Assembly: GCA_963682175.1 (NCBI GenBank)
Contig: OY821791.1
Coordinates: 18,070,542 to 18,134,541, forward strand
Length of the DNA: 64,000 nucleotides
Reading direction: 5' to 3'
DNA from: Triglochin maritima
Taxonomy: Eukaryota > Streptophyta > Magnoliopsida > Alismatales > Juncaginaceae
Shown here piece by piece: positions 23,968 to 35,167 of this stretch. Below the pieces are notes generated by a model. The model was not told the origin of the DNA, searched no databases, and worked only from the letters and a program-made list of their open reading frames with translations. The translations under genes were made by a program, and so were the position numbers. The first letter of the stretch is position 1. Each line of letters begins with the position of its first letter.

Positions 23968-24573
23968 ATCTCCCCCTTTTTGATAATGACAACCTATATC
24001 TTAACTCTATCTAAATACATGGAATTTGTATATGTAAACTATGCATATTAATACTCCCCCTATGGATGTGCATAGTTTTTGTTCAATTTTATGCCAAATT
24101 CCAAGTTACCCCTTAATTATCTCTCCCCCTTTGACATCCATCAAAAACAAAAAATTTATGACTTTAAGCATAGAATTTGGATGTCTTGTAATGAAGTTGC
24201 TCCCCCTAAATTTTGCACTTCATTACACTAAGAAAAAATATAACATTTAAGCTCCCCCTATCAATAAGGCTAGATGAAAACTATGAATATGATTCAAGTT
24301 AATTTCATTTAAGTTTCAACTTAGGCCTTATTCTAACATCCATAAAATTTGACATTTATAATCAATGGATGTGATAAATGATTTGCAATGAATAAGGTTA
24401 ATGATTTGCAATGAATTAAACATATAACCTAGACTAGAACCAATTTTATCGAAAAATTTAGAGGATAAGAAATTATACCAACTTGAAGCTTGAATTGGTT
24501 CCAATCTCATTTGGTGATGCAACCGGATTTGAATTTGACTCTTGAGCTCACCCAGTCACCACCGATTCCTTCC
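23968..24573 (-). other. SIR internal 3' noncoding remainder
   Basis: This 600-bp AT-rich stretch lies between the gag end and the 3' LTR. It contains several CTCCCCCT pyrimidine runs (purine runs on the element strand) besides the true polypurine tract at 23968-23982. Pol would normally lie here or upstream, but no pol domain can be read. Confidence 0.6.
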
Positions 24574-26220
24574 TCAAGCACCTACAAGTGTAGATTTCGG
24601 TACCCAAACAACTTTGGGTCCTTGAATGTTAGCTTTCGGAACCCAAACCAATTTGGTTTTAGGAGTCCACACACTTGAGGAAGTATGCTTTACAACTAAG
24701 TGCTTTCCATTTAAAGTTGTATAGGAAGCATGGTTTTTCAATTTGACATTAAATCCTAAACCATGTTTTTGCAAAGATTGAGTTTGACTTCCTAATAGCA
24801 TGTTAAGCATCTTAGTTCCATTTGTGAACTTTTCTAGATCTTTTCTTAATTGCATATTGTAAGCATGAAGATCTAATTGTTCACAATCTATGAGTGTTGC
24901 TTTTAATTTATCAAGATTTGATGCATTGTTTTCTAGTTTAGCAACCACCTCATTCTTCTCATTCATCCATGTTTCAATTTGACTTTGGAGATCTTTGATT
25001 AGCTTTCTAGCATTCTTATTTTTATCACAAATGATCTCATATTGTTTTACTAAGTCATGAAATGCATTTTGAAGCTCAACATGTGTATAAGTTTCTTCAT
25101 TAACACTAGAATGTGAGCTATCACTATAATATGACTTAGTTGAGCATGAATTACTAGAGCAAGAGTTAGATTCTACCTCACTTTGATCTTCAATAGCCAT
25201 GAATCATGAGTGAGCCACTTCTCTTCTACTTTGCAAGGAAGAGGACGATGAAGATGGTGATGAAGAATCATCCCATGTAGCCTTGTGTGCTTCCTCCTTC
25301 CTTTCTATTCTCTTGCTCTTCTCCTTTTCTCTTCTCCTCTCCCTTCTCTCCTTTTTCTTCTCCCCTTCTTTTCTCTCATTTTCACTCTCCTCCTTCTCCT
25401 TTTCTTTTTCTCTCTTTTCACTTCTTCTACCTCTTCTTTCATTCTTTTCTCCCTTATCATTCTTGAGGTATTTGAAGAAGTCTTTTGCTAGGACTTCAAT
25501 GTCCTCATCTTCTACACTCCTCCTTGGTTGGTCAATATTTGCATGTAATCCCAAGGTGAATTTGTTCTTGGATGCTTCCTTCTCCTTCCGATGGTCAATT
25601 TAGAGTTCATATGCCATGAGATTTCAGACGAGTTCCTCCATCTTTAATTTTGAAAGGTCGTGCGCCTCTTCAATTGCGACGACTTTATCTTCCCAATCGA
25701 TGCTAAGTGACCGGAGGAACTTCCTTGTCATCTCTCCTTCATTGATTTTTCTTCCAAGAACCAAAAGAGAGTTAGTGATATCGGTGAAGCGAGTGTTCAT
25801 TTCGCTTATGTTTTCACCGATTTGCATAGAAAAAATCTCATATTTATGCATGAGGAGACTAATGCGAGTTTCCTTAGTTTTGCTATCACCCTCATGATGC
25901 ATTTGCATTCTCTGCCAAATCTCATATGCACTAACACACCCTCTAATCCTATTATATTCACCCTCATATAGCCCACAATATAGAATATTCATGATTTTTG
26001 AGTTCATCTCAATTTCTTTCATTTTGGGCCTAGTAAGTGAATCTAATTCATCTTCATTTGGGGGTGTGTAAGGATTTTGGAGAAACATCCAATACTTAAG
26101 GTCATTTGAAATTAGGAATATTTTCATCCTATTCTTCTAATAATCATAATTTGACCCATTTAGCAAAGGAGGTCTAGTGGTGCATAATCCCTCTACATGA
26201 TTAGATGTGCTAGCATGCTA
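24574..26220 (-). pseudogene. SIR gag, in-frame stops, no pol
   Basis: Read on the minus strand: RPPLLNGSNYDY followed by a stop, then MKIFLISNDLKYW and the copia gag domain (YEIWQRMQMHHEGDSKTKET, FTDITNSLLVLG, KFLRSLSIDWEDKVVAIEEA). A very charged Lys/Glu/Arg stretch follows (about 25270-25460), then KATWDDSSSPSSSSS, then a coiled-coil-like C-terminal part (LQSQIETWMNEKNEVVAKLE) and VWVPK repeats at the end. The ATW-DS and VWVPK features fit SIRE/Maximus gag. The four stretches share one frame and are split by stops near 26140 (TAG), 25624 (TGA), near 25600 (TAA) and near 25203 (TGA). At least two sit where tryptophan would be expected. No CCHC zinc knuckle or pol is left. Confidence 0.8.
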
Positions 26221-26253
26221 AAAATACGATTAAGTAAAGAATTTAGCGCACAA

Positions 26254-26266
26254 GGCTCTGATACCA
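26254..26266 (-). other. SIR primer binding site
   Basis: On the minus strand TGGTATCAGAGCC follows the LTR end GATCCTACA by two bases. It is the standard copia primer site complementary to initiator tRNA-Met. Confidence 0.9.
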
Positions 26267-26268
26267 AA

Positions 26269-27715
26269 TGTAGGATCATGTGGGTCTATGGGTCCACAAT
26301 TAAGGCTAATTACCTACTTGTTTAAGCAATCAAGATAAGCACGGCGGAATTAAAAACAAACAAGCACGTAAAGGAAGAAATAAGCAAACCATAATGAGAC
26401 GGGTCAGTTTTTATAGAGGTTCGGCACCCCACCCGGGTCCTAGTCCTCTCTTGTAAGCTCCGCTCGACTCCGCGAGCTCCGCCTACGTCTTCACTAACCA
26501 CTCCCCGTTCCGGGCCGGGAGAGAACGCCTTTTACAAAACAAACTCCGCGAATAACCTCGCGAGCTTGACTTTCTTCTCTCACAATCCGAGAGAAACACT
26601 TCGGGCTTTCACCGAAGTCCTTGCTTCTTGAACAAAGGTTGAGTGGAACAACACTCTCTAATTCTTGAGCACACTTGAGTAGGATTAAGGAATTGATCAC
26701 TAAAGTGTGGAAATTGAGGTTTTGAGTGTTTGGGATTCTCTCTAAAGTTTGGGACAAGTTTGTAGTGGGAGAGTTGTGTTAAAATGTGTTTTACAACTCC
26801 TTATATAGGCATTAGAGAGAATAGAGCCATTGGGACAAGATGTGATTGGGTTTTGTGCAAAACACACAAAGCAGAAAATCGGGCTGCAAATCTGTCCAGA
26901 AACGGTCGACCGAACGCTTAGGTTCGTTAAGGATACGGTCGACCGAAATATGGATAGGTCGACTGACACTTAAGTCTATTAAATAAACGGTCGACCGAAC
27001 TGGGTTACCGGTCGACCGTATATGCATTTCGGTAGAGGGAAATTTGGATCGGTTGAACGAAATCATATCGACCGATAGCAGGGAATTGTTGACAAGGTTA
27101 AACGATCGACCGAACTGGGCAAATGGTTCGACCGTTTGGTAAAGTATATGGGGGTGTATATAGTTTTAATACGAATACGACCATTGGGTATATACGACAA
27201 GAATAACGGTCGGAATAGTAAGTTCAAATGGTCGACCGAAAGAGATGGTGCGGTCGACCGAAACTAGACAGGGAAACACAAACTAGATTACTTGATCATC
27301 CGGTCGACCGAACGACATGTTGCGGTCGACCGAATGTGGGCAGACAGTTAGGGTTCAGGTTTAGTGTTTTCCGATCTAAGTTTGGGTGATCTATTGATGT
27401 CCAAATTATGTGAAATTTCGTGTGTGACTTCTATGAGGAACCTAGTGTGTGTTTAAGTTGATTTTAGCTCAAGTATGCTCAAAATACACAAGTTCCTAAA
27501 GACTCAAAGAAATACAAAAATACATGTCTTCAAATGAGCTTGATTACATGTCTTGACTTGATTTCCTTTCTTCCTTGAGTCTTGATCACCTGTAGAGGTT
27601 AGCACAAAGCAATATATATGCAATGCAATGAAATATGTGTGCTACTCTACCTGATCAAAATTTAGATTAGGTTAATTAAATCATCAAAACATAGATTAAG
27701 GCCAAAAAGCCAACA
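26269..27715 (-). repeat. SIR middle LTR
   Basis: The same length as the left LTR, with scattered base differences. It is flanked by the primer site on the left and by polypurine-tract sequence on the right (27716-27730), so it borders internal sequence on both sides. A TATA box lies at 26800-26807. Confidence 0.92.
26903..27332. repeat. CGGTCGACCG palindrome cluster 4
   Basis: Eight exact GGTCGACC cores occur, with CGATCGACCG and GGTCGACTG variants at places where cluster 3 has intact or differently decayed copies. Confidence 0.95.
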
Positions 27716-27908
27716 ATCTCTCCCTTTTTGATGATGACAACCTATATCTTAACTCTATCTAAATACATGGAATTTGTATATGTAAACTATGCATATTAAT
27801 GCTCCCCCTATGGATGTGCATAGTTTTTGTTCAATTTTATGCCAAATTCCAAGTTACCCCTTAATTATCTCTCCCCCTTTGACATCCATCAAAAACAAAA
27901 AATTTATG
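27716..27908 (-). mobile_element. 3' end of a second SIR internal region
   Basis: It matches 23968-24160 closely (polypurine tract, then the AT-rich tail ending ...AAATTTATGAC), then breaks off at 27908. It shows that the middle LTR once had another SIR unit on its right. Confidence 0.88.
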
Positions 27909-27992
27909 ACACCATAGGCTACTCACCTCCATGTGGATCAACCCGTACTTCCCCCATCTTCACCGACGGCTGTGCACTTGCGGTCTAAATTT
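27909..27992 (+). repeat. Gypsy LTR tail fragment
   Basis: The phrase CTCCATGTGGATCAACCCG followed by CTTCACCGACGGCTGTGCAC is the end of a Gyp-2/Gyp-3-type LTR in plus orientation. Both its sides are broken: SIR internal sequence on the left and CopA-2 LTR on the right. Confidence 0.65.
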
Positions 27993-28388
27993 AAAACGTT
28001 TAAACATTGTGTTCATCCCTTGCCTCATGATATTAAGAATATTATACAAAGTAGAAATGTGTCACCTTTGTATTTTATATTCATTTTTGATCTCTTAAGC
28101 TAATTATAAATATGTAACATAACATAAGTGACATTGTGCACATTATAATTTCTCTTTATGAAAGGGCCCAATAATATCATCACTAAAGTAAAGAGAGGCA
28201 ATAATAATCTTTTGATGAACTGTCTTTTCCAGCATAAGTCATGTTTAACCAACTATTACATTTATCGCTATACTCATTGATAGCTTTTGACAATAATCAA
28301 ATTGAACATTCCTTAACAAAATGTTTACACATTCAATTCATAATAAAATACATGTAAAAGAATACTTTTACAACACACATTCCTTTAA
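27993..28388 (-). repeat. CopA-2 3' LTR, truncated
   Basis: It matches the first ~400 bp of a CopA LTR in minus orientation, ending on the right at the LTR start (TAAAGGAATGTG on the minus strand). The R/U5 part on the left is missing. Confidence 0.75.
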
Positions 28389-28469
28389 ATTTCCCACTTG
28401 TTATCAAAGTTTTATTTCACATACATTCACAAAGTATAAAACTATTAATAACTTGGGTAACCTCTTATC

Positions 28470-29410
28470 TTACTCATCAAGCCACTCTACATGGTTCTTC
28501 AAACCCATGGACTCCAAATGCATTTTGCCTTTGGCTTGAGATAAGGGATTAGGGAATGGATTAACTGTGTTGTTATTTGTGTCCACCTATAATAAATTTA
28601 TTTTGCCTCTGTCGATGAAATCATGGGTGACAAAGTACTTGCCGTCCATTACTTCACCTTGTGATGGGATTTAGGATCCTTGATTTGCGAGATAAATGTG
28701 TTATTATCGCAAAACAGCTCCATGGATCCCTCACTTGAGAGAACTACTCGAAGCTCTTCAAGGAACTTCTTAATCCGCACTTCTTCCTTGCTCTCTTCAG
28801 TGACAACCATCACTTCTGAAGTGGTCGTTGACTCAGCCATAGTTGTCTATTTCCAGCTATCCCAACTCACGGCTCCACCATTCAGAAGAAAGACATGTCC
28901 TGATTGACATATCTTATCGTTTGGATCACTCATGAAACTTGCATCCGAGTAGCCCTCGGCTACCAAATCCTTTTATCCCCCATAAATAAGGAACTTATCT
29001 TTGGTTCGGTTAAGGTACTTTAGAATATTCATGACCGCAGTCCAATGATAAAGACCTGCGTTGGATTGGTGATGACTTGTCACACTTCGAAAATACGAGA
29101 CACCAGATCTTGTGCATGTCATCCGTATATGATTGACCCTATTGCGGAAGCATAAGGAATGTCCTTTATGTAGTCTAAGTCTTTACATGATGTTGTACGT
29201 TGAGACTTCTTGAGTTGCATATCCATACTCATTGGTACCTTGCCATTTTTGGAGTTGTTTATACTGAACCTCTCCAAGACCTTGTCAATGAATGTACATT
29301 GACTTAGGAATGAGTCTACGGGGTCTATCTTTATATATCTTGATTCCCAAGATGTATTGAGTCACTCCCATGTCTTTCATTAAAAAATTAGATTTCAATT
29401 AGCTTCTTGT
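28470..29410 (-). pseudogene. CopA-2 pol, reverse transcriptase end and RNase H
   Basis: On the minus strand this reads the end of reverse transcriptase and RNase H (ELFCDNNTFISQIKDPKSHH at 28649-28840). It finishes with NHVEWLDE and a stop at 28470-28472. Frameshifts and stops are numerous. It is continuous with 38932 onward across CopA-3. Confidence 0.8.
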
Positions 29411-31309
29411 TGAAGGGAATGTGTTCTAAAAGTTTTACTTTTAAATGTCAATTATTATGAATTGAATGAGAAAATCGTTTTGTTCCTTGTTTATGTTATT
29501 CGTCTTTTAGAAGTGTTAAGGAAGAGGCTCTTGGTCCTTAACCGTAGAGCTCTAAAAGATATTGGTTTACATAAAACAAAAGATATTCGCAATTATGGTA
29601 ATTAACATGGGACATTAATTACCGGGTTAAGATTGTCGTGTTGGTCATAGATCATTGTAGCTCTACAAGTGAGTGAAAACACGGGTATGCAAAAGAGGAA
29701 AATATTACTTTTGTATACTGAATAGACCTAATAAGTAAAATATTATAGAAATGTGTTTCAGTGTCATTAATATTTTACTGTGTCCTTGGTCCTTTGATAT
29801 GAGACTTATATCTGATCGCTTAAGGAGTTCTTAATTAGACTAGTGTCTTGAGATATCGATGAGTGTAGTGTAAAGACATTAGTTGGTTAAGTACAACTTT
29901 TGTTGGAGAAGATAGCTAGTCAAAAGATTATCATTGCCCCTCTTAATTGAGTAATGATATTAATGGGCCCCTTGATAAAGCAAAGTTATAATGTGCACAA
30001 TGTGATTTGAGTTAAGTCACATATTTATAACTAGCTTAAAGAGATCAAGAAATGAATACTAATATGCAAAGATGATACAATACTACTTTGTATGTATTCT
30101 TAATATCATGAGGCAAGGGACGGACACAAGTGGTGCACTCCATCACTAATTGGATCGGGTTTTGGTTCAAGCTGAATTAAGACATCTAGCTAATTGGGAA
30201 CTATAATGTGTAGCTAGATAACGCTTATAGTTTGTGATGTTAAGCTATTAATATCACTGCCAATTTAGCTTAGATCCTCCCATAGGTCACACCATAAAAC
30301 TGGGAAACAAGAAGGTGATTTTATGTTCATATGATGTATCGAGTTTCGTATACATGTGGTGAATCGATAAAATCATTGTGTCATGAAAATGACATATTTA
30401 GAATCATGAATTTATATATGAGATGTAAATATATCATGGGGTGCGATTGTTTGATATTACATATGATGATATATTGCATAGGATATATAAATTAGATATA
30501 ACCCCAAAGATCGAATTTTGTTGGGAATTAATCCAAAATTCGATAAGGCAAATTAATTAATTAAATTTGCTAAAACCCCAAATACGAATTTTGTTGGGAA
30601 TTAAACCAAAATTCGATAAAGGCAAATTAATTAAATTTCCTAAAACAAAAAAAACGAATTTTGTTGGGAATTAATCCAAAATTCGATAAAGGCAAATTAA
30701 TTAAGGAATTATTGATCATGGTTTTGACTTGGTCAATTATGATTAAATTTGGATGTGGATTAATAAATTTAATATTGAGAATTGGTCTTAAGAGAGAAAA
30801 ACATGGAAGAATGGGTCAATGCATAGCCCATGATGTGGAAATTAAAGGAGCCTATAAATAGGCCTAATTTCCTTCATTAAAAAATAAATATATGCAAAAT
30901 TCTCTCTCTCTCTCTAACCACCCCAATTAATCCATCCGAAATTCCTTAGTTAATTTGAGTTTTGGGAGAGTAAAATCTCAAAAGGGGGTTATTAGCTAGA
31001 TTCTAAACCCGTTTGGAGATTGATTGGCTAGCTCCTTTCTCTCCAACATTGTTTAGAGTTTGGTGAACACTCGGAGGCAATCCACCGGAAGATTCGACCG
31101 GCAACGCGACTTCGGATCTTCAAGAGGTTTTAGAGAACCTCTAGGTATGATACTAATTGCAATTGTTTGTTTGTTTTAATGCATGTTAAATAATTAGGAC
31201 AAACAAATGCATGTCTATATGAAAATCGAAGAAAATATGAATGTTTCGATCCTATATGTTTATAAAATTTCAAAAAATATATACATACTATAGGGCACGA
31301 AATCCAACA
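29411..31309 (+). repeat. CopA-3 5' LTR
   Basis: 1899 bp, starting TGAAGGG and ending AAATCCAACA. A TATA box TATAAATA lies at 30853-30860. Three tandem ~70-bp units at 30512-30709 lie 140-340 bp upstream of it, where sibling LTRs carry the GGTCGACC cluster. Confidence 0.95.
30512..30709 (+). repeat. Triplicated palindromic unit in the CopA-3 5' LTR
   Basis: Units start at 30512, 30585 and 30655. Each holds CGAATTTTG...CAAAATTCG, an inverted repeat, followed by GGCAAATTAATTAA. The same set is at 38125, 38198 and 38269 in the 3' LTR. CopA-1 and CopA-2 LTRs have a single related inverted repeat here. Confidence 0.9.
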
Positions 31310-31310
31310 G

Positions 31311-31323
31311 TGGTATCAGAGCT
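31311..31323 (+). other. CopA-3 primer binding site
   Basis: TGGTATCAGAGCT starts two bases after the LTR end, the usual copia primer site for initiator tRNA-Met. Confidence 0.93.
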
Positions 31324-32827
31324 TTTGATTCATATTATCTTTGATTTAGACTATAAAATCAATCTAGGCTACCATCTAGAATCAAAACAATTCGGTTTTG
31401 TGTCTTTTTCGAGTTTTTCGATGTTTTGTTGATAAAATTCTAATAAATTCGTTTTGATGGTTTTATATGTTTTAAAACATCACACATGATTGTTAGAATT
31501 GAAATTTAGACATTTGTCTAATTTATAGAATTTTCGTTTTATTTTAAATGATTATTTTATAAAGGAATCAACAAAGTCGAAAAGGACTAATGTTCATCTT
31601 TCCTTTTGGAAATTGGATGAACGGCGGTTCAAAATAATTAATTTTGAACTATGGATGCATGAAAATCATTTTAATGGATTTCAAATGGTTTTTCTAGAAT
31701 TGTTTGATTTTAGATGCTTGATAATCTAGATTAAATAGTTTAGATTGGACATGCCTGTATGCGTTGCTCGAGTTGTTTTTGCAGGAATTGTGAGTTTATA
31801 TGTTCTAAATCAGCAACTATGAATGTTTATAATTGTTATAATACAGGGGCTTATGTATGTAAAAGCCAAATTCTCTATTTCCATCTTTTAGATAAATTGC
31901 ATATGCATATGAGAGGTTTTTACATAGGACTTGCACTAGTCGGTTTTTATCGAATGTGAGGAGCATGTTTATTTTCTGTAAAATCTACATCTCCGGTGCA
32001 AGAGGAAGTCGCCGCTGTAGTGCATCGATCGAGGATCGAGGATCAGGGATCGAGGATCAAGGATCGAAGGGAACATATAAACTCACACGATGTGGATTGT
32101 GTGAATGTTTAATTTCTGTTTTTTTTTATTTCTGCTATGCATGTGATGAATGTGGTGAATCTTAGGATGTGTATGAATATTAATATGCATGATAACCTAA
32201 AATTCCAAATCACATGTAAATATATGAAATTGTCCAACAAAAGTTAAGAATAATTTCCTTCTTATTTCATCCACTAGCAGCCATTGATCGAGGGATACTC
32301 TGCTCGCCCTTAGCGGAGATAGCTCCCTCCATCTTTGGGAATAGTGGGAGATATAATGGTTGTCTGTTGTTGTGCCACAATTAAATGTATGAGGTGTGAT
32401 TCACCCTAGTGAACCCCGAGTATGTTTAGTTGTGAATACAATGGATAAACGTATCTCGTATCAAATGAAAATAAGTTTTCTTAACATTACCTAGAGCCCT
32501 CGCTCGGTTTTGGGAAAAAGTTTTTCTTACGAGGATAGGTCGCATTCCCTCATAATTAAAACGACAAGAATCACAAAAGTTTGAAGATGCTAATATTGCT
32601 AAAATTCAAAAAGGTTGTGATTAGAAAATGTTTTCTTACCTTGATATTGTAATGTATTCGATAGCCCTTAGCTAGTCTATATTACAATTGATAGGATCTT
32701 GGATTGTTGCATTTATGGGCAAAGATTTTAATTTGCAACATTAAAATTTATATATTCGATATATGTATGCATGTGTATTAAAACATAAAATTAGCATTAA
32801 AATCCTGTATGATTTATTTTGTAGAAA
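31324..32827 (+). other. CopA-3 untranslated leader
   Basis: About 1.5 kb of AT-rich sequence lies between primer site and gag, with no convincing reading frame. A short GGATCGA/GGATCAG repeat lies near 32028-32068. Confidence 0.7.
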
Positions 32828-35167
32828 ATGTCGAACATCCAACCTATCGTACGATCCATGATAGAAAAACACCCTTTAGGAAATGTTGGCTCAAACGTCA
32901 TTAGTTGGCAACTCAAACTCAACATCGTGTTAAAGTTTGAGAAACTATCTCACATTTTGGAAGGTCCAATCCCAAAGTGGAATGAGAGATTAACCGATGA
33001 AGAGAAAGAGGCTAAAGCCAAGTGGGAAGACCAAGAGAACCAAGTTCACGGTCTTATGCTAGCATCCATGGGTGACTCGCTTCAAGCGAAATACTTGGAT
33101 TCAAAACCCAAGAAGACCATGGAGGCTCTATCAAAGATGTTCATGGATAGTGCCTGAAAGGAGCGCTATAAGACCACCATCGCACTCACAAGGTGCCATA
33201 TGGTGGAGGGAACATCGGTATCTGTGCATTTTCTCACGATGCAAGGATACCTTGAGAAGTTGGCAAAGCTCTCTTCACCAATGCCCGAGGACATTGCTGA
33301 AGATATGATTCTTGGCTCTCTAGCCCCGTCTTTTAAGGACTTTGTGATGCACTACCACGTGCGTGAAAAAGGGGTGAGTCTTGAGGAGCTTCACAACGCT
33401 CTCAAAACTGCTGAAGTTGATATGGGCAAGGGTAGGGACAAGCAAGTCCTTGCCATCCATGGCAGGAGCCAAAAGATTGGTAAAGGAAAGGGCAAATCTA
33501 CCAAAAGTGGTTCAATCAAGAGCAAGAGAGTAGGAGGTGGTCATAAGAGTGCCTCGAGGGGGAAATCTCAGAAATCTCCAACTCCCAATACGGAGTGCTT
33601 TCACTGCGGTGAAAAAGGACACATCCGGCCAAATTGCCCCAAGTACAAGGAAGACCTTGACAACGGAGTGATTGAACGTCGGCGCCCCAAAAAGGCCAAA
33701 GGTATATTTGTTATTGAAATAAATTTAGCCACCTCTGTCCAGGATTGGGTAATTGATACCGGATCTTGTGCTCACATAGTTTCTAATGTGCAGCTACTCA
33801 TGGATAGGAAGGAACTCGTAAGGAACGAGGTAGAATTGAAGGTCGGAAATGGTGCGAACGTGTATGCGGTTGCACAAGGTTCTGTGGTGCTTCAATTGTG
33901 TAGTGGTATAAATTTATGTCTAAAGAATGTTTATTATGTACCTTCGATTAGCAAGAATATTATTTCTGTATCATGTTTGGATATGGATAATTTCAATATA
34001 AATGTTTCAAATTCTTGTTTGTCTATATCGAAGAATGGTGTTTTCTATGCAAATGCATTCACAAGGAATGGTCTCTATTTGCTTGAATTGAATAATAAAC
34101 AAATCTTTAATATCAATAACAAAAGACTTAAGACCACTCACGAGAATGATACTCTCTTGTGGCACTATCGTCTTGGTCACATAAATGAAAAACGCATCAA
34201 GAAATTGCAAGAAGCTAACCTTCTTGGTCTACTTGATTTTAAATCATTGGAGACGTGCCAACCATGTCTAATGGGAAAAATGACCAAAAAGCCTTTCAAG
34301 AAGAAAGGCCCAAGGGCGAGTGGCTTGTTGGATTTGATAAATTCCGATGTATGTGGTCCAATGAGTACTAGTGCACGAGATGGTTTCAGGTACTTCATTA
34401 CGTTCACGGATGATTATAGTCGTTATGGCTATATTTATCTAATGAGAAACAAAAGTGAATCTTTTGACAAGTTCAAAGAATTCAAGAATGAAGTAGAGAA
34501 CCAACTCGACAAGAAAATCAAGTCTCTACGAACGGATCGTGGAGGTGAGTACTTAAGTGCCGAATTTGACTCATACCTAAAGGAGTTTGGTATTGTACCT
34601 CAACTCACCCCTCCCGGTACACCTCAATGGAATGGGGTATCCGAAAAGAGGAATAGGACATTGCTCGACATGGTTCGGTCAATGATGAGTCATGCGGAAT
34701 TACCTCTTTACTTTTGGAGTTATGCACTACAAACTGCGGCTTACACACTAAATAATGTTCCATCCAAATCCGTGGAGAAAACTCCTTATGAGCTATGGAG
34801 TGGTAAAACACCTAAGCTCAATTTTCTCAAGATTTGGGGTTGTGAGGCTTACGTCAAGAGATTGATGTCGACCAAACTTCAACCAAAAGCTGATAAGTGT
34901 TTCTTTATTGGTTATCCTCGTGAGACAAGAGGATACTACTTTTGGCATATCACCTCCAATCGAGTGATTGTAGAGAGGGATGCCACATTTCTGGAAAAGG
35001 AATTTCTAGAAAGAGTAAAAAGTAGTGGGAGTAGGGTTGTGCTTGAGAAAACTCAAGATACTCTACAAGATCATGACATGAATGATGACATTCAAGATCA
35101 TGAAGGCCCAACCGAGATTCCTTTGGTTAGTGGGAGCGTGAGCGAGAGACCATCACAAAAGCTGTGA
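32828..35167 (+). pseudogene. CopA-3 gag-protease-integrase, one in-frame TGA
   Basis: The frame opens with ATG at 32828 (MSNIQPIV) and runs through gag. TGA at 33155-33157 stops it after 109 codons, and the same frame then continues to 35167. Later parts are FVMHYHVREKGVSLEELHN, a CCHC knuckle CFHCGEKGHIRPNC (~33594), protease WVIDTGSCAHI (~33745), the integrase H-H-C-C region (LWHYRLGHINE ... CQPCLMGK, ~34155-34270), and the integrase core (DVCGPM, FTDDYSRYGY, LRTDRGGEYL, SEKRNRTLLDM). The TGA lies inside gag and not at a gag/pol border; the sequence context (GCC TGA AAG) fits a CpG-type C to T change of a CGA codon. At 35161 a one-base loss relative to CopA-1 ends the frame in KL and a stop, just before the reverse transcriptase. 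Confidence 0.9.

Larger units (their letters stand above)
22521..27908 (-). mobile_element. SIR: SIRE/Maximus-like copia, gag only, LTR-internal-LTR-internal
   Basis: Read on the minus strand: a 193-bp end of one internal region (27908-27716) with its polypurine tract, an LTR (27715-26269), a primer site, an internal region with gag only (26268-23968), a polypurine tract, and a second LTR (23967-22521). Both LTRs are 1447 bp. The middle LTR thus serves as 3' LTR of a truncated right-hand unit and as 5' LTR of the left-hand unit. Pol is wholly absent. The left flank is CopA-1 pol and the right flank is a gypsy LTR tail. No target duplication can be shown. Confidence 0.85.

Noticed and set aside
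25283..25603. Leucine/serine/phenylalanine-rich frame resembling a membrane protein
   Set aside because: It is the opposite strand of the Lys/Glu/Arg-rich SIR gag segment, so the hydrophobic look is a by-product.
33155..33157. Programmed stop-codon read-through between gag and pol in CopA-3
   Set aside because: The TGA lies well inside gag, upstream of the zinc knuckle, and fits a CpG-type mutation of CGA; copia elements normally use a single frame.
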